In this document: positions 52,050 to 60,666 of the stretch, piece by piece
How the letters are laid out: each line of letters begins with the position of its first letter
Position numbering within the stretch: position 1 is the first letter of the stretch
Source: Candidatus Wallbacteria bacterium
Lineage (GTDB): Bacteria > Muiribacteriota > UBA6191 > JACPRK01
Assembly (NCBI GenBank): GCA_016213845.1
Contig: JACQZN010000013.1
Span: 1-64,000 of the forward strand
Reading direction: 5' to 3'
Length of the DNA stretch: 64,000 nucleotides
The notes under the pieces: model-generated
What the model was told of the DNA's origin: nothing
The model's database searches: none
The model's input: the letters and a program-made list of their open reading frames with translations, nothing else
Translations under genes and position numbers: made by a program

Positions 52050-52670
52050 ATGAGAAAGCTGCTCTGCACAACACTCGCCCTGGCCGCCGCATGTGTCGCG
52101 GCCGCCGGACCCGCCTCGGCGCTCGACCGCTATCGCCTCCGCGTCAAAGGAGCCGGCGACTACATCCAGGAAGGCGACGAGTACGCCAGCCAGTACCGTT
52201 TCGGCCTGGCCTCCGAGGCCTACAAGATCGCGATCAAGAAGGACCCCGCCAACACCGTCGCCTGGGCCAAGCACCGGGAAGCGATGGAGAAGGGCAAGGC
52301 CGTCGGCGACCTCATCCGCCGCGCCCAGCGCCACCTGAAGGCCGGCGAGTTCGAGGATGCCTCCCGGCTCCTGCAGCAGGCAGTCAAACTCAACCCGAGA
52401 GACGACTCGGTCTGGTCGCTCTACGAGAGCGCCCTGCGCCGCAACCCCAACGTCGTCGTCATCCTCGACGAGCGCGAGGCCTGGGAGGCCTTCAAGAAGG
52501 GCAAGTCCTTCCTCGACGGCGGACGCCTCGAGGAGGCCAAGCTCTACTTCTCACGCGTCCAGCAGACAACCCAGGACAGCTCCCTCGCCTACTACGCGGA
52601 GAAGTACCTCGCCAAGACCGAGGGACTCCTCAAGCGGAGCTTCCCCAACGAGCAGATCCACATCGAATGA
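52050..52670 (+). CDS. Exported TPR protein
   Basis: 206 residues from MRKLLCTTLALAAACVAAAG at 52050 (GGGAG upstream); signal peptide cut near 25. TPR units at about 35-80 (FGLASEAYKIAIKKDPANTV) and 85-130 (LKAGEFEDASRLLQQAVKLN), with a third at about 150-190 (FLDGGRLEEAKLYFSRVQQT). It probably acts in the periplasm or at the cell surface as an adaptor between its neighbours. It lies 25 bases after the Ig-repeat gene; its stop overlaps an alternative start of the vWA gene (ATGA). Confidence 0.87.
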   Translation: MRKLLCTTLALAAACVAAAGPASALDRYRLRVKGAGDYIQEGDEYASQYRFGLASEAYKIAIKKDPANTVAWAKHREAMEKGKAVGDLIRRAQRHLKAGEFEDASRLLQQAVKLNPRDDSVWSLYESALRRNPNVVVILDEREAWEAFKKGKSFLDGGRLEEAKLYFSRVQQTTQDSSLAYYAEKYLAKTEGLLKRSFPNEQIHIE

Positions 52671-52702
52671 CCCGACCGGCGACCGCCGAAGGACCGGCAC
52701 GC

Positions 52703-55384
52703 ATGACCCCATCCTCCTGCCTCCCGGGCGCCCGCACCCTTCTGGGCGCGGCGTTCGTGGCCTTCGCGCTGGCCTGCGCACCCTCGGCACCGGCTTCCGG
52801 GCTCGACGTCTCCGTGCGCAAGGTCGAGACCGACGAGTTCCCGCGCGTACGCGTCCTGTTCGACGTCAAGAGCTTCGACAAGCTCCCCTTCCGCAAGCTC
52901 ACGACTGCTGACGTGCGCCTCGCCGAGGAAGAGGTCGCCATCCCGAGCTTCGAGCTCTTGCCCTACCGGTCCGGCGTCAGCATCGGCCTCGTCGTCGATT
53001 CGAGCGGAAGCGAGTCCGGCACGCTCGCCTACCTGAAGGAGGCCGCCAATCACCTGGTGGAGCAGCTGGCGCCTTATGACGAGATGGCGGTCATCAGCTT
53101 CGGGCGGGTCGTGAAGCCGCTGCAGCAACTGACGTCCGACAAGCGCCTGATGCGCGACGCCATCATGAGTCTCCAGGCGTACGGTGCCTCGGCCCTCTAC
53201 GACGGTATCGCCGTCGGCATGCACGAGTCTGCCAGCGGGATCGGCCGCCAGGTCGTGATCGTCGTGAGCGACGGGCGCGAGCAGGATTTCCCCCACAAGC
53301 GCAAGCGCCTCTCGCGCGATACGGCGCCGCACCTGATCGCCGCCGCGCGCCACCACGGCATCGAGCTTTACACCGTGGGCGTCGGCAAGAAGGTCGATCA
53401 CGAACTGCTCGAGCACCTGGCGCGCCAGACGGGCGGCCTCTATCTGCCAGCTCCCAGGGCACAGTCCCTGCGCGAGCTCTTCGCTGCCATCGCTCGGTCC
53501 TTCGAGAGCGGCTTTCAGGCCGTCTACGACTCGCCCAACATCCGCGAGGACAAGATGACCCGCGGCGGCCTGGTGAGGGTCACCTTCCAGGGCAGGAGCG
53601 GCGCGGCCCCCTACCGGTACACGATGCGGCCAAAGACCCAGGTCTCCAGGCTGAGCATTCAGCGCACGGCCGTCTGGAAAGAGAAGTTCGCCCGGCTGCG
53701 CGTCTACACGCGCGGAGAGAGGGAGACGTGGCTCGAGATGGAGTTCGCCCTCAAGGACAGATCCGGCAAAGTCGTGCGACAGGGCAGGACCACGCGAGAC
53801 GGCTACGGCTCGGCCCTGGGCGGCGGAATGCCAGAGCTCCTGGAGCTGGAACCCGGCAGCTACACGCTGGAACTGCGGCAGCCCGGGACCGACCTGGTCT
53901 TCGCGCACCCATCGATCGCGCTGGCACGAGGGCGCAGCACAGACCTCACCTTCAACTACTCCCGGCTCGTTTTCCGCCGGAATGGCTCTCTCTGGTACGA
54001 CACCGAACACGCCCTGGGCGAGACCTCCGATCTGCTCGATCTGACGATCGAGGACCTGGCATCCCACAGGGTCATTCGCACGGGACCGATGTCGGTCTTC
54101 GAACGGCCGCGGAACCTGTCGGTCTGGCTGGAAGACGGCGCGTACCGGGTCCGGCTCGACAACCACCTGGGAGAGGCGCGAACCGTCCCGCGTGGGGCGA
54201 AGGGGCGGCGGCCGCCCGCTCCGGCGCCGGGCGTCGAGGCAGCCGTGCTGCGCAACGCGCTTTCGGCCGAGGTGCTGGCCAGGGGCGGCGACGTGCTCTT
54301 CTTCGACGTGGCCTACGATGACTTCCTGCTCGATCAGGACCCGCGCCGCGTGCCCGACGAGCTCGCCGAGGGACCTCGGCAAGGTGAGGAGCCGCCCATG
54401 AACGCAGGGCTGGCCAACTCGGGCGACCCCGAGCTCGACGCCCTGCTGGCGGGGCTCAAGGGCCGGCATGGCGCCGAGCCGCGCGAGGAGCTGGCTCCCG
54501 AGAAAGTCGGCGCCCGGGAGATCGGACGGGCCCGCTCGCGCCGCAACGCCCGAGTGAAGCCCAGGGCATTGCCGAACACCGCCCACGATCGGGACGCCAA
54601 GCCGAAGCCGGGCCGCAAGGCTGCGCCCGCCCCGGCCGTTCCTGCGACTCCGGCAAAGCCGAAGGCCAAGTCGGCCTCGGAGAATCCGGTGGTACCGCGC
54701 ACCGGGGACACGGCGACATCCGCAGGACTCGAAGGCTCCGGCGGAGCACTCGACTCCCACGAAACGTCCCAGATGCCGGACAGCGGCGCGAAGCCGCCGG
54801 CCCAGGAACCCGGACCTGAACCGGCCGAGCTGACTCTGGTACCGCTGGAGCCCCCACCCGGCATGCCGGAGCAGCCAGCCTCGCGGCAGGCCGACGAGTC
54901 GAAGACCGGAGCTACCGCGGCGACCGCAGAGTCGGGCTTGCCCAGGTCTGAAGCGAAGCCGGAGCTCGGGGCAGACGCAGACTCGCCGGCCGACAGGGCG
55001 CTGGCGCGGCTCGCCGCAGAGCGCTCGGAGCCGGCGCGACCCAGCGGTTCGGCTTCGAGCCGGGACGAGAGCGACGGCAGCGTCTACGTCTCACCGGCGC
55101 TGCGTGAGGTAGAGGAAGCGAAGGCGTCGCGGTCGAAGCCAGCTACCGTGAAGCCGGCACCCCAACCGATGCCGACGCCGCCGGCCGCGCGACCCGCTGC
55201 ATCGGAGCCCGCCCTGATGTCATCGATCGCGCCGGAGCTGCGTCCCGCGCTCGATCCCCTCCAGGAAGAAGAGGTTCGCTCGCGGCTGGAGAGCCTCCGC
55301 TCCCGTGCCAAGGCGCGCCGGACGGAGTCCCCCGCTCCCGCTGCCGACGCCCTGGCCCGTCTGGAGCGACTGGCAGGAAAGTAG
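52703..55384 (+). CDS. Exported vWA-domain protein with long Ala/Pro-rich tail
   Basis: 893 residues from the ATG at 52703; an ATG at 52667 overlapping the previous stop would add 12 residues. Signal peptide, possibly a lipoprotein (FALAC at about 21-25). A short beta domain is followed by a vWA domain (about 92-285) with an intact MIDAS: DxSxS at 99-103 (VVDSSGSES), Thr-type region ASALYDGIAVG, and VVIVVSDGREQDF. Relatives are the VWFA-related proteins common in Acidobacteriota. Beta-rich domains lie at about 300-520. The C-terminal 330 residues are Ala/Pro/Glu-rich and probably disordered, with a final helix (EVRSRLESLRSRAKARR). Third gene of the exported operon. Confidence 0.87.
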   Translation: MTPSSCLPGARTLLGAAFVAFALACAPSAPASGLDVSVRKVETDEFPRVRVLFDVKSFDKLPFRKLTTADVRLAEEEVAIPSFELLPYRSGVSIGLVVDSSGSESGTLAYLKEAANHLVEQLAPYDEMAVISFGRVVKPLQQLTSDKRLMRDAIMSLQAYGASALYDGIAVGMHESASGIGRQVVIVVSDGREQDFPHKRKRLSRDTAPHLIAAARHHGIELYTVGVGKKVDHELLEHLARQTGGLYLPAPRAQSLRELFAAIARSFESGFQAVYDSPNIREDKMTRGGLVRVTFQGRSGAAPYRYTMRPKTQVSRLSIQRTAVWKEKFARLRVYTRGERETWLEMEFALKDRSGKVVRQGRTTRDGYGSALGGGMPELLELEPGSYTLELRQPGTDLVFAHPSIALARGRSTDLTFNYSRLVFRRNGSLWYDTEHALGETSDLLDLTIEDLASHRVIRTGPMSVFERPRNLSVWLEDGAYRVRLDNHLGEARTVPRGAKGRRPPAPAPGVEAAVLRNALSAEVLARGGDVLFFDVAYDDFLLDQDPRRVPDELAEGPRQGEEPPMNAGLANSGDPELDALLAGLKGRHGAEPREELAPEKVGAREIGRARSRRNARVKPRALPNTAHDRDAKPKPGRKAAPAPAVPATPAKPKAKSASENPVVPRTGDTATSAGLEGSGGALDSHETSQMPDSGAKPPAQEPGPEPAELTLVPLEPPPGMPEQPASRQADESKTGATAATAESGLPRSEAKPELGADADSPADRALARLAAERSEPARPSGSASSRDESDGSVYVSPALREVEEAKASRSKPATVKPAPQPMPTPPAARPAASEPALMSSIAPELRPALDPLQEEEVRSRLESLRSRAKARRTESPAPAADALARLERLAGK

Positions 55385-55395
55385 ATCGGCTGGCG

Positions 55396-56910
55396 TCAGC
55401 CCACGACGACGCGCACCAGCTCTTCCAGGGACGTCAGTCCTTGGGCCACTTTGACCATGCCGTCCTCGAAGAGCGTCAGCATTCCGTCCTGGCGCGCCAC
55501 GCGCAGCAATTCCTGGGAGGTGGCCTTGGTCATCATCGAGTTGCTGATCGTTTCCGACACCTTCATGAACTCGAAAATTGCCAGACGGCCTCGGAAGCCG
55601 GTCCCGTTGCACTGTTCGCAGCCACCGGCCTCGTAGAACCGTAACCCCGCGGGCACCTGGGAGCCCAGGCTCCGGAGAATTTCCGGCTTGGGAGGCTTCT
55701 GGACCAGACAGGATTGGCAGAGCTTGCGCACCAGCCGCTGAGCGACGATTCCTGAAACCGAAGAAGCGAGCAGGAACGGCTCGATGCCCATGTCGATCAG
55801 GCGCGCGAAGGCGCCCGCGGCGCTGTTGGCGTGCACGGTGGAGATGATCATGTGGCCGGTCTGGCCAGCCTGCAGCGCGACCTGAGCCGTCTCGACGTCG
55901 CGGATCTCACCGACCATGATGATGTCGGGGTCCTGCCGCAGGATTGCGCGCAGGCCGACGGCGAAAGTGACCCCCTTCTTCGGATCGATCTGCGCCTGGT
56001 TGATGTCCTCCAGGTCCTGCTCGATCGGGTCCTCCAGGGTGCAGATGTTGCGCTTGGCCTGTTCGGCTGAAAGGATCTCGCGCAGCGCGGCGTACATCAG
56101 GCTGGTCTTCCCACTTCCCGTCGGGCCCGTGAAGAGGATGATTCCCTGCGGCGCGTGCAGCACCCGCTTGAAGCTCTCGAGCACGTCGGTCTGAATTCCG
56201 AAGTCGTCGAGGTTGTAGATCTTCTTGGTCGACCCCAGGATTCGGATGACGATCGTCTCGCCATGGAGCGTGGGAAAGACCGAGATGCGCATGTTGTGGT
56301 TGCGCCCTCGAATCCGGGACGAAACACGACCGTCTTGCGGTACGTCGGTCTTGGAGATGTCGAGCTGGCTCATGATCTTGAGCCGGTTCACCAGGGCCTG
56401 GTGGATGTTCTTGGGCACCGTCGCGACGTCGGTCAGGATGCCGTCGACGCGGTAGCTGACCTTCATCAGCTTGGCCTTGGCCTCCAGGTGGACGTCGCTG
56501 GCTCCGAGGAAGATGGCCGTCGAGAGCACCTCGTCGACGATGTCGATCACGTCGGGATCGGAAAACGAGCTCTTCTCTTCGATGCGGTCCTTGATCAGCC
56601 GCCGGACCATCGGGTCCTCCGGATCGAGTTGCTCGTAGTCGGGCCGGTGAAGCGTCTGCACCCCCGCAAGCTCCGCCCTCCCAATGGAATGGCGCAGCCA
56701 GATCCGCCCGCCCAGCGCACCCAGGGACGCAAGAAGCATCAGCCCCGAATGAGTCGAAAACGGAGGCTGCGCGCTCAGGCGCGCCAGCGGCCCCATCCAG
56801 TCGGGCAGCCCCCCCGCGACCAGCTGTGGAAGCGCCAGCCCCCCCAGCACCGCCGTCGCGATGTCGAGTGCCCGGTCCTTCGTGCCCCCTTCTTCGAACA
56901 CGCCCGCCAT
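55396..56910 (-). CDS. pilB: PilB/GspE-type assembly ATPase with hydrophobic N-terminus
   Basis: 504 residues from MAGVFEEGGTK at 56910. The ATPase core is complete: the GASDVHLEAKAK box (about 136-147), Walker A GPTGSGKT (262-269), Asp box (TLEDPIEQ), Walker B DPDIIMVGEIRD (327-338), His box (GQTGHMIISTVHANS), and the zinc-binding CQSC...CEQC pair (about 400-435). It powers pilus or pseudopilus assembly at the cytoplasmic face. In place of the usual N1 domain, residues 1-75 have two hydrophobic stretches (16-34 and 56-72), suggesting a membrane-inserted N-terminus. PilB and GspE cannot be told apart from sequence alone; PilC and pilins elsewhere in the window favour pili. Confidence 0.92.
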   Translation of the reverse strand: MAGVFEEGGTKDRALDIATAVLGGLALPQLVAGGLPDWMGPLARLSAQPPFSTHSGLMLLASLGALGGRIWLRHSIGRAELAGVQTLHRPDYEQLDPEDPMVRRLIKDRIEEKSSFSDPDVIDIVDEVLSTAIFLGASDVHLEAKAKLMKVSYRVDGILTDVATVPKNIHQALVNRLKIMSQLDISKTDVPQDGRVSSRIRGRNHNMRISVFPTLHGETIVIRILGSTKKIYNLDDFGIQTDVLESFKRVLHAPQGIILFTGPTGSGKTSLMYAALREILSAEQAKRNICTLEDPIEQDLEDINQAQIDPKKGVTFAVGLRAILRQDPDIIMVGEIRDVETAQVALQAGQTGHMIISTVHANSAAGAFARLIDMGIEPFLLASSVSGIVAQRLVRKLCQSCLVQKPPKPEILRSLGSQVPAGLRFYEAGGCEQCNGTGFRGRLAIFEFMKVSETISNSMMTKATSQELLRVARQDGMLTLFEDGMVKVAQGLTSLEELVRVVVG

Positions 56911-56997
56911 GTTAACACCGTCTCCGGGCGCCGCCAACTCCGCGCACCCCGCCTCTCGCGGACGCACTGCGACTCGGGATAGACTTGCGCGGCCACC

Positions 56998-57708
56998 ATG
57001 CTTCGCCTCGTCACCTTCGATCTCGACGGCACGCTCTACGCCAACTCGACGTACGTGCCGGGCCTCATCTGGCGCTGGTTCACGGCCAGCTTCGCCTCAG
57101 CGCCCTGGACGACTCTCAAGCGCGTGCGCGCCGCCCGGCTGTATCAGAGGGCCCGCGAAGGCCTCAGGGCACGCGGCCAGGTGACGGACCTCAAGGCCGA
57201 GGCCTTCGCCGAAGCCGCCCGATCGAGCGGTTACCCGGAAGCATTCGTGCGCGAGACCATCGACACCCTCATCTACGCGAACTCCTTCGAAGGCTCCGCC
57301 GCGCACGTCTTCCCCGGCACCCACGAGACGCTGGTCGTCCTGAAGTCGCGTGGGCTCAAACTGGCCGTCCTCTCCGACTACCCGGTCGATGCCAAGCTCC
57401 AGGCGCTAGGCCTGGCCGACGTCGGCTGGGACCTCCTCATGTCCGCCGAAGACGTCAACGCCCTCAAACCCCACCCCGCCCTCTTCGCCGAAGCCTGCGC
57501 CCGGCTGGCCGTCGACCCCGCCGACGCCCTCCACGTCGGCGACCGCCCCGACTGCGACACCGCCGGCGCCCGCGCCGCCGGCATGAAGACGCTTCTCTTC
57601 CGAGGCGAAGGCCGTCCCCCCCGACCGGGTCCGCGCGCCGACTACGAAGCCGCCAGCTACGCCGCCCTGCGGACGATCGTCGAAACGCTGGCGGGAGTCG
57701 GGGGATAG
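56998..57708 (+). CDS. HAD-family phosphatase
   Basis: 236 residues. Motif I FDLDGTLY (nucleophile Asp8), motif II LAVLSDYP (Ser), motif III Lys at LKPHPALF and motif IV GDRPDCDTAGARAAG are all in place, with a helical C1-type cap between motifs I and II. Substrates of such enzymes (phosphoglycolate, nucleotides, sugar phosphates) cannot be told from sequence. The gene is divergent from pilB with an 87-base gap. The motif order and length are normal. Confidence 0.92.
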   Translation: MLRLVTFDLDGTLYANSTYVPGLIWRWFTASFASAPWTTLKRVRAARLYQRAREGLRARGQVTDLKAEAFAEAARSSGYPEAFVRETIDTLIYANSFEGSAAHVFPGTHETLVVLKSRGLKLAVLSDYPVDAKLQALGLADVGWDLLMSAEDVNALKPHPALFAEACARLAVDPADALHVGDRPDCDTAGARAAGMKTLLFRGEGRPPRPGPRADYEAASYAALRTIVETLAGVGG

Positions 57709-58002
57709 AGCAGAGGAACGGAGTCGCCGGCTGGGGCGCTGCCCCAGACCCCGGAAAGGGGGCACTGGCCCCCTTCACCCCCGTCTGATTGCCCAGGGTG
57801 GGGCGGCGTGCTTCGCCAGGGAACGGCGCTTTCGCCGGTAAGTCGCGGTGCATGTTGCAGTCGGCATGCACACGATTTGTCTCGTGGCCTCCGACCGTCC
57901 GGAAAGACCCCGCGTCACCTCATACCCGCAAGACAGCGGGGGTCCAGGGGGCCACTGGCCCTCTGGTAGGGATTCGAGGGCGACACCCCCGACTGGATCT
58001 TC
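57709..58002. repeat. Repeat-rich intergenic region
   Basis: Two GC-rich palindromic blocks: 57730-57783 (GGGGCGCTGCCCC, then GGGGGCACTGGCCCCC) and 57937-57996 (GGGGGTCCAGGGGGCCACTG...). The second closely matches 9499-9555 in order and spacing. No gene is evident between them. Confidence 0.55.
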
Positions 58003-59340
58003 TCAGGCCGCTCCACGCAGTCCGGCGCCGAGCACTTCGAGGGCTTCGTCGAGCTCGGCGTCGGTCATGACCAGAGGCATCAGCATACGGATGACGTTTC
58101 CGAAGGTGCCGGCGGTGAGGATGAGGAGGCCGTGCTCGTAGCAGTACTTCTGGACGGCCTGGGTCTTCTCCTTGGCGGGGGTGCGCTTCTGGCGGTCGGT
58201 GACCAGCTCGAGGCCGATCATGGCGCCCAGGTTGCGGACGTCGCCGATGAGGGGGGCGCTCGCTGCAAGGTCGCGGGCCCAGCGGGTGACGCGATTGCCG
58301 ATGACTTCGGCGCGCGCACAGAGGCCGTCGCGTTCGACGAGGTCGAGGACGGCCAGGGCGGCGGCACAACTGACGGGGTTGCCGCCGTAGGTGGTGCCGA
58401 GCCCGCCGGGAAGGGCGGCGTCCATGATTGGGGCGCGGCCGGTGATCGAGGACAGCGGCATACCGGCGGCCAGCGACTTGGCGGTGATCAGGATGTCGGG
58501 GTCGAGCCCGAGCTTCTCGCAGGCGAAGAGCTTGCCGGTGCGTGCGATTCCGCTCTGGACCTCGTCTGCGACGAGCACGATGCCGTGCTTGGTGGCCAGT
58601 TGGCGCAGGGTCTGGAGGAACTCGGTCGGGGGGACGACGAAGCCGCCTTCGCCCAGGACCGGCTCGACGACGATGGCGGCGATGCTGGCGGGGTCGACAT
58701 AGCGCCGGAAGAACTTGTCGAACTGGTCGGCGCAGGCCATCTCGCAGCCCGGGTACTCCTTGGAGTAGGGGCATCGATAGCAGTACGCGTAGGGCGTCCG
58801 GTAAACCTCGGAGGCGAACGGCCCGAAGCCCTGCTTGTAGGGGACGACCTTGCTGGTCATCGTCATTGTGAGATGAGTGCGGCCGTGGAAGGCATCCTCG
58901 AAGACGATCACTCCCGGGCGGCCTGTGAAGGCGCGCGCGCACTTCACAGCGTTTTCGACGGCCTCAGCGCCCGTGTTGGCGAAAAACGTCTTCTTCGGGC
59001 CGGAGATGGGAACGAGCGCGTTGAGACGTTCGGCGAGGGCCACATAAGACTCGCCGGGAGCGACGTGGAAGCATCCGTGGAGGGACTTGCCGGCCTGCTG
59101 GCGAATCGCCTCGACCACGGATGCCGGCGCGTTGCCGACGTTCAAGCAGCCCAGTCCGCCGGCGAAGTCCAGAAAGCGGTTTCCATCGACGTCGGTGACA
59201 GTCGCTCCGGAAGCCTCCTGCAGGAAGATCGGGAGGTTGTGATACGGCCCGCGCGGCACAGCCGCCTCGCGGCGCTTCATCAGACTGACGGAGTTGGGTC
59301 CCGGAACCGGTGTCTTGAGCTCTATCGCGGCGTTCGGCAT
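58003..59340 (-). CDS. 4-aminobutyrate aminotransferase-like class III aminotransferase
   Basis: 445 residues from MPNAAIELKTPVPG at 59340. PLP-dependent class III aminotransferase: PLP-binding Lys288 (ILITAKSLAAGMPLS), the VVEPVLGEGG strand, DEVQSGIARTG with the PLP-contacting Asp, and TGAEAVENAVK. Closest in features to GabT: it has the Cys-rich insert C187-x2-C190...C199-x3-C203 (CYRCPYSKEYPGCEMAC) found in many GabT proteins. It would transfer the amino group of 4-aminobutyrate (or a similar omega-amino acid) to 2-oxoglutarate. No succinate-semialdehyde dehydrogenase is nearby. The real start is well downstream of the first in-frame ATG, which lies in the neighbouring pilin gene. Confidence 0.92.
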   Translation of the reverse strand: MPNAAIELKTPVPGPNSVSLMKRREAAVPRGPYHNLPIFLQEASGATVTDVDGNRFLDFAGGLGCLNVGNAPASVVEAIRQQAGKSLHGCFHVAPGESYVALAERLNALVPISGPKKTFFANTGAEAVENAVKCARAFTGRPGVIVFEDAFHGRTHLTMTMTSKVVPYKQGFGPFASEVYRTPYAYCYRCPYSKEYPGCEMACADQFDKFFRRYVDPASIAAIVVEPVLGEGGFVVPPTEFLQTLRQLATKHGIVLVADEVQSGIARTGKLFACEKLGLDPDILITAKSLAAGMPLSSITGRAPIMDAALPGGLGTTYGGNPVSCAAALAVLDLVERDGLCARAEVIGNRVTRWARDLAASAPLIGDVRNLGAMIGLELVTDRQKRTPAKEKTQAVQKYCYEHGLLILTAGTFGNVIRMLMPLVMTDAELDEALEVLGAGLRGAA

Positions 59341-59365
59341 GGCGCGGAGTATAACACTGGAAGAA

Positions 59366-59420
59366 AAAACCGGGGACACACGACCTATTTTTTCAAAATA
59401 GGTCGTGTGTCCCCGGTTTT
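59366..59420. repeat. Perfect 26-bp inverted repeat (palindromic element A), also a terminator
   Basis: Arms 59366-59391 and 59395-59420 are exact reverse complements (AAAACCGGGGACACACGACC... ), with a 3-base loop TTC. On the minus strand the hairpin comes 8 bases after the stop of the prepilin gene and ends in a T-rich run, so it very likely terminates that transcript. Its AT-rich centre and CCGG outer end are unlike the ordinary GC-rich terminator at 9664, and recall REP-like elements. Confidence 0.9.
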
Positions 59421-59428
59421 CCGGTTTT

Positions 59429-60331
59429 TTACTGCTTGCGCTCGATGCGGGCGCCGAGGCCGTTATCGCAGAACTTGGCCCCGCGCTCGTTGAAGTCGCC
59501 CTCCGCGCCCTCGCCGGGATAGCCCTTGTAGACCTTGGGCTGAGAGGAACTGGTGGTCTCCGGCGTGGCGCCATAGCCGAGCAACATCGTATTGGCCGGC
59601 TTGACGGTCCAGGCAGCTTCGGAGCCCTCGAGCAAGTCGATGTACATGGTCTGGCTGATCGTCTGTCGCTGTGACGCATCGGCCGTTGGATCCGCGGTGC
59701 ACTTGAGCACCATGATTCCGTCGACGGCCTTTGCCACGTCCATAGACCAGGTGCCAAGCTTCGCGGCGTCGTTAAAGGTCACGCCCGCGGCGGTGCCGGA
59801 TTTCCTGCTCGGGATGTTGGAGTCGGTAACGAGCAGTATCTGCTTCAGATCACCGGCCCCAGAGTAAGGCTTCGTAAAGCTCAACGTAATCTTGTGAACG
59901 TTTGCCTTCGGGGACGAGTACGGTCCGTCCAGCTCCGCCTTGCGCAACTGGAGAGACGGCTTGAACTTGAACACCTGATCGACGTCGCCGCCAGTAGCTC
60001 CACCCGGCTGAGCGTCCGCACCGTAGCTCCAGATGATTCCAAGATTGGCATCGAGCAGATACTTGGAGCCCCAGGGGTCCTTGGGAATCTCCTGCATCGT
60101 CTGGCCGAGGATCTGATCGAGATTCTCACCCGTGAGCGCCCGATACCGCGACTCGTAGAGATTGATGGCATTGCGGATGGTGTCGAGGTCCTGCTTGGCC
60201 TTGGTCACCTGTGCCTCAGAGAGATTGCTCTGGAAGTACGGAACGGCAACACCGATCAAGGCGGCGATGATGGCCACCACGATCAGAAGCTCGATCAACG
60301 AGAAGCCACTGCGGTAGTTCCTGCGATTCAT
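59429..60331 (-). CDS. GspG/PilA-like prepilin
   Basis: 300 residues, longer than most pilins. Leader MNRRNYRSG, cut before FSLIELLIVVAIIAALIGVA, with Glu5. Then AKQDLDTIRNAINLYESRYR and the DPWGSKYLL motif that is typical of GspG major pseudopilins. The C-terminal 200 residues form an extra domain. AAGGAGG lies just before the ATG, and a good sigma-70 promoter at 60393-60421; a strong terminator follows. It is therefore a single-gene, highly expressed-looking unit, consistent with a major pilin or pseudopilin. It sits near the secretin gene. Confidence 0.92.
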   Translation of the reverse strand: MNRRNYRSGFSLIELLIVVAIIAALIGVAVPYFQSNLSEAQVTKAKQDLDTIRNAINLYESRYRALTGENLDQILGQTMQEIPKDPWGSKYLLDANLGIIWSYGADAQPGGATGGDVDQVFKFKPSLQLRKAELDGPYSSPKANVHKITLSFTKPYSGAGDLKQILLVTDSNIPSRKSGTAAGVTFNDAAKLGTWSMDVAKAVDGIMVLKCTADPTADASQRQTISQTMYIDLLEGSEAAWTVKPANTMLLGYGATPETTSSSQPKVYKGYPGEGAEGDFNERGAKFCDNGLGARIERKQ

Positions 60332-60392
60332 CCCGTCCTCCTTGGCCGGAGCCTTGCGCGCCTCCCGGGGCGCGCATTCGACACAGCGTCAG

Positions 60393-60421
60393 GTTATAGC
60401 GACCCGGTGATCCCCTGTCAA
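60393..60421 (-). promoter_or_regulatory. Sigma-70-type promoter of the GspG-like pilin gene
   Basis: Minus strand TTGACA (60421-60416), a 17-base spacer and TATAAC (60398-60393): a near-consensus promoter, the best in the window. The start near 60386 is about 55 bases before the ATG at 60331. Confidence 0.8.
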
Positions 60422-60497
60422 GGAACCTCGGCGCTCGAATGGGATTACCGCAGAACCGTAACGAGAGTTCGGAGAATCTTGGGGGGAGGAAGATAGA

Positions 60498-60545
60498 AGG
60501 TGGAAAGAGAGTAGTCAGTAGACAGTAGACAGTAGCCAGTAGCAG
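60498..60545 (+). repeat. Heptamer array AGTAGNC
   Basis: Tandem 7-base units AGTAGTC, AGTAGAC, AGTAGAC, AGTAGCC, AGTAGCA. It belongs to the TAG-containing class seen at 22748, but lies between genes and not at a stop codon. Confidence 0.7.
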
Positions 60546-60599
60546 CGGAGCATGGCCGACTCTCCTGGCACCAGGCCACACTCTGCCCCGAAGCCCGAT

Positions 60600-60666
60600 C
60601 CTCGAGCCTCACCCCTCACTCCTCAAGCCTCAAGCCTCAAGCCTCAGGCCTCGAGCCCACCCCTCA
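60600..60666 (-). repeat. Heptamer array at the secretin stop codon
   Basis: Minus strand, starting exactly with the TGA stop of the secretin gene: TGAGGGG, TGGGCTC, GAGGCCT, GAGGCTT (three times), GAGGAGT, GAGGGGT, GAGGCTC. It uses the same units as 8086-8195. Confidence 0.85.

Noticed and set aside
52592..54760. A 722-codon minus-strand frame
   Set aside because: It is antisense to the vWA gene, which has clear domains; the composition of this frame is that of a shadow.
60600..60666. Possible CRISPR array
   Set aside because: Same heptamer tandem structure without spacers.
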